The notes beneath the pieces are model-generated. The model worked only from the letters and a program-made list of their open reading frames with translations, did not search any database and was not told the origin of the DNA. A program made the position numbers and the translations under genes. Positions 60,078 through 64,000 of a DNA stretch of 64,000 bases are shown piece after piece (the first letter of the stretch is position 1; every line of letters begins with the position of its first letter). This DNA comes from Gottfriedia acidiceleris (GTDB lineage: Bacteria; Bacillota; Bacilli; Bacillales; Bacillaceae_G), in assembly GCF_023115465.1 (NCBI RefSeq), contig NZ_CP096034.1:1488001-1552000 (forward strand). Reading direction: 5' to 3'.

Positions 60078-60438
60078 AAAAAGAGCGTCATTATTTAAAT
60101 CTTTTGGTTTTGCATTTAGTGGTATATTTAACGTCATTAAGAATGAGAGGAATATAAAAATCCAATTATTTGCAGCACTCATTTCAATTGGACTTGCGTT
60201 TTATTTACATATTAGCCGAATAGATTGGTTAATCCTACTACTTATTATTACAATTGTCATTTCGCTAGAGCTAGTTAATTCTTCAATTGAAGCAGTTGTA
60301 GATTTAGCATCACCTAATAAACATCCTTTAGCAAAAAAAGCGAAGGATGTGGCAGCAGGGGCGGTGTTAATCGCTGCAATCGTTTCAATCATTATAGGTG
60401 CTTTGCTATTTTTTCCGTATTTTACTATACTACGTTAA
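60058..60438 (+). CDS. dgkA: Undecaprenol kinase (DgkA family)
   Basis: A 126-residue membrane kinase with three helices. NERNIKIQLFAALISIGL and ELVNSSIEAVVDLASPNKHP carry the catalytic Glu residues. In Gram-positive bacteria it phosphorylates undecaprenol, recycling the cell-wall lipid carrier. The start overlaps the ybeY end; a hairpin (taagnCCC/GGGctta, 60440-60465) follows. Confidence 0.94.
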   Translation: MALKDSKKRASLFKSFGFAFSGIFNVIKNERNIKIQLFAALISIGLAFYLHISRIDWLILLLIITIVISLELVNSSIEAVVDLASPNKHPLAKKAKDVAAGAVLIAAIVSIIIGALLFFPYFTILR

Positions 60439-60483
60439 TAAGACCCACTTTCGTGTTCGGGCTTATAATAGGAGGCTACATAA

Positions 60484-61783
<1,300 letters not shown>

Positions 61784-62014
61784 AAGGTAAAAATCAAGGG
61801 ACTAGGGCTTAGCATCAAGGTTTAATAATATTACCTTTGTTCAAAAAAACCCAACATATTTTTCTTGATTTTGCAAGCTTTTTATTTATAATTTTAATAA
61901 ATTTTATACACATGAAAATCGGGAGAGAAGGTCACATTATAAGTAAGCAGGGAAAGTAATTGGCTATAGGTAATGAGCAATGAGTTGTAGCTATTCTTGA
62001 AAGGTGGTTTCTCA

Positions 62015-62158
62015 ATGTTGAATTTTACCTGGGATGTCTTTTCTAAAACTGGAAATGTTGAGACATATTTATTGTTTAAGCAGCTTGAACAGGAACATGT
62101 GGATCAGAAAAGTTACATTGATGAAGAAATAGCTGATATTGATTCCCTACATACTTAA
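62015..62158 (+). CDS. yqzL: YqzL family small protein
   Basis: A 47-residue protein, MLNFTWDVFSKTGNVETYLL then a short acidic tail, typical of YqzL, which is encoded between era and recO in Bacillus. AAAGGTGG lies before the ATG. Function unknown. The 230 bp before it (61784-62014) show an AAAGGTAA/TTACCTTT pairing and no gene. Confidence 0.88.
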   Translation: MLNFTWDVFSKTGNVETYLLFKQLEQEHVDQKSYIDEEIADIDSLHT

Positions 62159-62185
62159 CCTTCATCCAATTGGATGGTGAGTTAA

Positions 62186-62971
62186 TTGTTACAGCGTGTA
62201 GAAGGAATTGTATTAAGGGCAAACGCTTATGGAGAATCAAATGTTATTATTACTCTCTTAACAAGAGAATTAGGTAAGATAGGAGTTGTGGCAAGAGGAG
62301 CAAAGAAGACGAATAGTCGACTTGCTTCTGTTACACAACTCTTTACATATGGGTCGTTTTTAATTCAAAAAGGATCTGGTTTAGGTACTTTAAGTCAAGG
62401 AGAACTGATTGATTCATTTCGTGAATTAAGAAGTGATTTAGTTGCAACTGCGTATGCTTCGATTGTTGTAGAACTTACTGATAAAGCGGTTGAAGAGAAA
62501 AAAAATAATCCATATTTATTTGAATTGGTCCTTCAATTACTACAACACATGAATGAAGGCGCAGACGCTGAAGTTTTGACTTATTTATTTATGACGAAAA
62601 TGATACCTGTATTAGGATATCACCCATTTTTTGATCAATGTGTGAATTGTAGATGTAGTGCAAATGAAAATATATTTGTAGCCTTTTCTGTTAAAGAAGG
62701 TGGGTTTTTATGTCAGCGTTGTAAACATACTGATCCATATGCTTTTTCTGTTACTGAAAAGTCGGTTAAGTTAATGAGATTATTTTATCATTTTGATGTA
62801 AATCGACTTGGAAAAATTGAGGTTAGTGAAGCAACAAAGAAAAACTTACAACAAATTTTGTTTTCTTACTATGATGAATATAGTGGAATCTATTTAAAGT
62901 CACGAAAGTTTTTAGAGCAATTAAAAAATATGGAAAATTTTCTGAAAACTGATAAAAATTCAGAAACCTAA
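62186..62971 (+). CDS. recO: DNA repair protein RecO
   Basis: A 261-residue recombination mediator that helps load RecA. An OB domain ([27 protein letters not shown]) is followed by a helical part with the four-Cys zinc site CVNCRC and CQRCK. The start is TTG at 62186 after GGATGGTGAG. The gene ends with its own terminator. Confidence 0.95.
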   Translation: MLQRVEGIVLRANAYGESNVIITLLTRELGKIGVVARGAKKTNSRLASVTQLFTYGSFLIQKGSGLGTLSQGELIDSFRELRSDLVATAYASIVVELTDKAVEEKKNNPYLFELVLQLLQHMNEGADAEVLTYLFMTKMIPVLGYHPFFDQCVNCRCSANENIFVAFSVKEGGFLCQRCKHTDPYAFSVTEKSVKLMRLFYHFDVNRLGKIEVSEATKKNLQQILFSYYDEYSGIYLKSRKFLEQLKNMENFLKTDKNSET

Positions 62972-62972
62972 G

Positions 62973-63009
62973 GAAGGAAATAGGCTACCTATTTCCTTCT
63001 TTCTTTTTT
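62973..63009 (+). terminator. Terminator after recO
   Basis: GAAGGAAATAGG pairs with CCTATTTCCTTC, followed by TTTCTTTTTT. ccpN must therefore have its own promoter; TATAAT at 63027-63032 is a candidate without a good -35. Confidence 0.75.
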
Positions 63010-63068
63010 AAATTGTAAAAATAGTATATAATATTTATTAGAGAGTATAACATATTGGATAGTTAGGG

Positions 63069-63707
63069 GTGAGGGAAATCGAACTGACAAAGCGACAAAC
63101 TCAAATACTTGAAATTGTAAAAAATAATGGACCAATTACAGGTGAACATATAGCTGATAAGCTAGCACTTACAAGAGCTACGCTTCGCCCGGATTTAGCT
63201 ATTCTTACAATGACTGGTTTTTTAGAGGCAAGACCACGAGTAGGATATTATTACACAGGTAGAACAAGCGGTGCACAAGTCATTGACAGAATTAAAAAAT
63301 TGACTGTAAAGGAATTTCAGGCGATTCCAGTTGTAGTAGATCGAAGTTCATCAGTGTATGATGCAATTGTTACAATGTTTCTTGAAGATGTAGGAACTTT
63401 ATTTGTTGTTGATCAAAATTCGATTTTAACCGGAGTACTTTCGAGAAAAGACTTACTCCGTGCAAGTATAGGAAATAAAGATTTGCATACATTACCCGTA
63501 GATATTATCATGACGAGGATGCCAAACATTACAATTTGCTATAAAGATGATACAATTTATAATGTAGCTAAGAGTTTAATTGAAAAACAAATTGATGCTG
63601 TCCCTGTTGTTCGTGAAAGTGAGCATGGACTTGAGGTAATTGGTCGATTTACAAAAACAAATTTTACTCGTGCGATTGTAGACTTAATGAACAATGATAT
63701 GTTTTAG
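63069..63707 (+). CDS. ccpN: CcpN transcriptional repressor (YqzB)
   Basis: A 212-residue protein with an N-terminal winged helix ([20 protein letters not shown]) and two CBS domains (about 75-205). In B. subtilis, CcpN represses gluconeogenic gapB and pckA and the regulatory RNA SR1. It is followed by yqfL as usual. The GTG start follows GGGGTGAGG. Confidence 0.94.
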   Translation: MREIELTKRQTQILEIVKNNGPITGEHIADKLALTRATLRPDLAILTMTGFLEARPRVGYYYTGRTSGAQVIDRIKKLTVKEFQAIPVVVDRSSSVYDAIVTMFLEDVGTLFVVDQNSILTGVLSRKDLLRASIGNKDLHTLPVDIIMTRMPNITICYKDDTIYNVAKSLIEKQIDAVPVVRESEHGLEVIGRFTKTNFTRAIVDLMNNDMF

Positions 63708-63727
63708 TAAAGTTAAGAGGTGAACAT

Positions 63728-64000
63728 ATGGGCAATTCAATCGTTTATGTTGTATCAGATTCTGTTGGTGAAACAGCAGAGCATGTCGTAAAGGCAGCTA
63801 TTAGTCAATTTCATGAAAAATTCGAGATTAGACGTGTACCATACGTTGAAGATAATGCAACATTAATTGAAATAGTTCAAGTAGCAAAAGAAAATAATGG
63901 TATTATCGTATTTACATTAGTAAAACCTGATATGAGAAAGAAATTATTAGAGGAATCGCAAAGTGCTGGTGTAATCGTATATGACTTAATCGGTCCATTA
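63728..64000 (+). CDS. Pyruvate phosphate dikinase regulatory protein family (YqfL), 5' part
   Basis: The first 91 codons of a DUF299 protein, which acts as kinase and phosphorylase on pyruvate phosphate dikinase in other organisms. [19 protein letters not shown] is the N-terminal signature. In B. subtilis, YqfL modulates CcpN activity, in line with the gene order here. The window ends inside the gene. GAGGTGAAC precedes the ATG. Confidence 0.93.
   Translation, partial: MGNSIVYVVSDSVGETAEHVVKAAISQFHEKFEIRRVPYVEDNATLIEIVQVAKENNGIIVFTLVKPDMRKKLLEESQSAGVIVYDLIGPL

Overview
The window is AT-rich chromosomal DNA of an endospore-forming Bacillaceae bacterium. Support comes from gene order at the right end (rpsU, yqeY, yqfC, yqfD, phoH, yqfF, ybeY, dgkA, cdd, era, yqzL, recO, ccpN, yqfL), spore genes (a small acid-soluble protein with a sigma-G promoter, cdaS, a CotX-family coat protein, yqfCD), and frequent TTG/GTG starts. 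The genus is not proven; a relative of Gottfriedia or the B. cereus side of Bacillus is an inference. No rRNA, tRNA, CRISPR array or intact mobile element was seen.

Layout. 1-0.6 kb: end of a nitronate monooxygenase. 0.6-14 kb: a formate dehydrogenase and molybdenum cofactor block: fdhF-like, a DUF1641 gene, fdhD, moaA, moeB, moeA, moaE, moaD, mogA/moaB, mobA, moaC, then mobB, modB and a MOSC-domain gene. These supply pterin synthesis, molybdenum insertion, guanylylation, sulfuration and part of molybdate uptake for the dehydrogenase. Two places in the block (before fdhF and before moeB) look like regulatory RNA leaders. 14-33 kb: accessory genes (fructokinase and mannose-6-phosphate isomerase, RCC1-like and pentapeptide-repeat proteins, coat protein, racemase, a methionine gamma-lyase gene broken by a stop codon, HAD hydrolase, an HTH protein with 28-residue repeats, a DUF4309-GH3 fusion), with decayed fragments of an IS3-type end, a LuxR regulator and a MOSC gene. 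33-37 kb: ridA, cdaS and an arsenic operon arsR-arsI-acr3-arsC with two copies of one operator. 37-46 kb: SRPBCC, luciferase-like monooxygenase, SASP, Rrf2, catDE and fixABCX (electron-bifurcating flavoprotein complex). 46-52 kb: SAM hydroxide adenosyltransferase, WxL surface protein, RDD protein, fatty acid hydroxylase-like protein, MFS transporter with a 21-codon leader ORF. 52-64 kb: deoC and the conserved rpsU-to-yqfL housekeeping block, with an Fnr-type promoter driving an unknown membrane protein inserted where floA usually lies.

The most unusual structures are not genes. (1) Arrays of a 21-bp unit (consensus near CTGCAAWTAAA plus ten bases) lie in three separate intergenic regions. (2) A two-copy element of about 120 nt, each copy just before a terminator, shows long-range pairing with a compensatory change. 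(3) Two structured leaders lie within the molybdenum cofactor block. (4) A consensus Fnr/CRP box sits at about -41.5 upstream of an uncharacterised membrane protein. (5) Several genes have good ribosome binding sites but ATA, ATT/ATC or CTG where the start codon should be.
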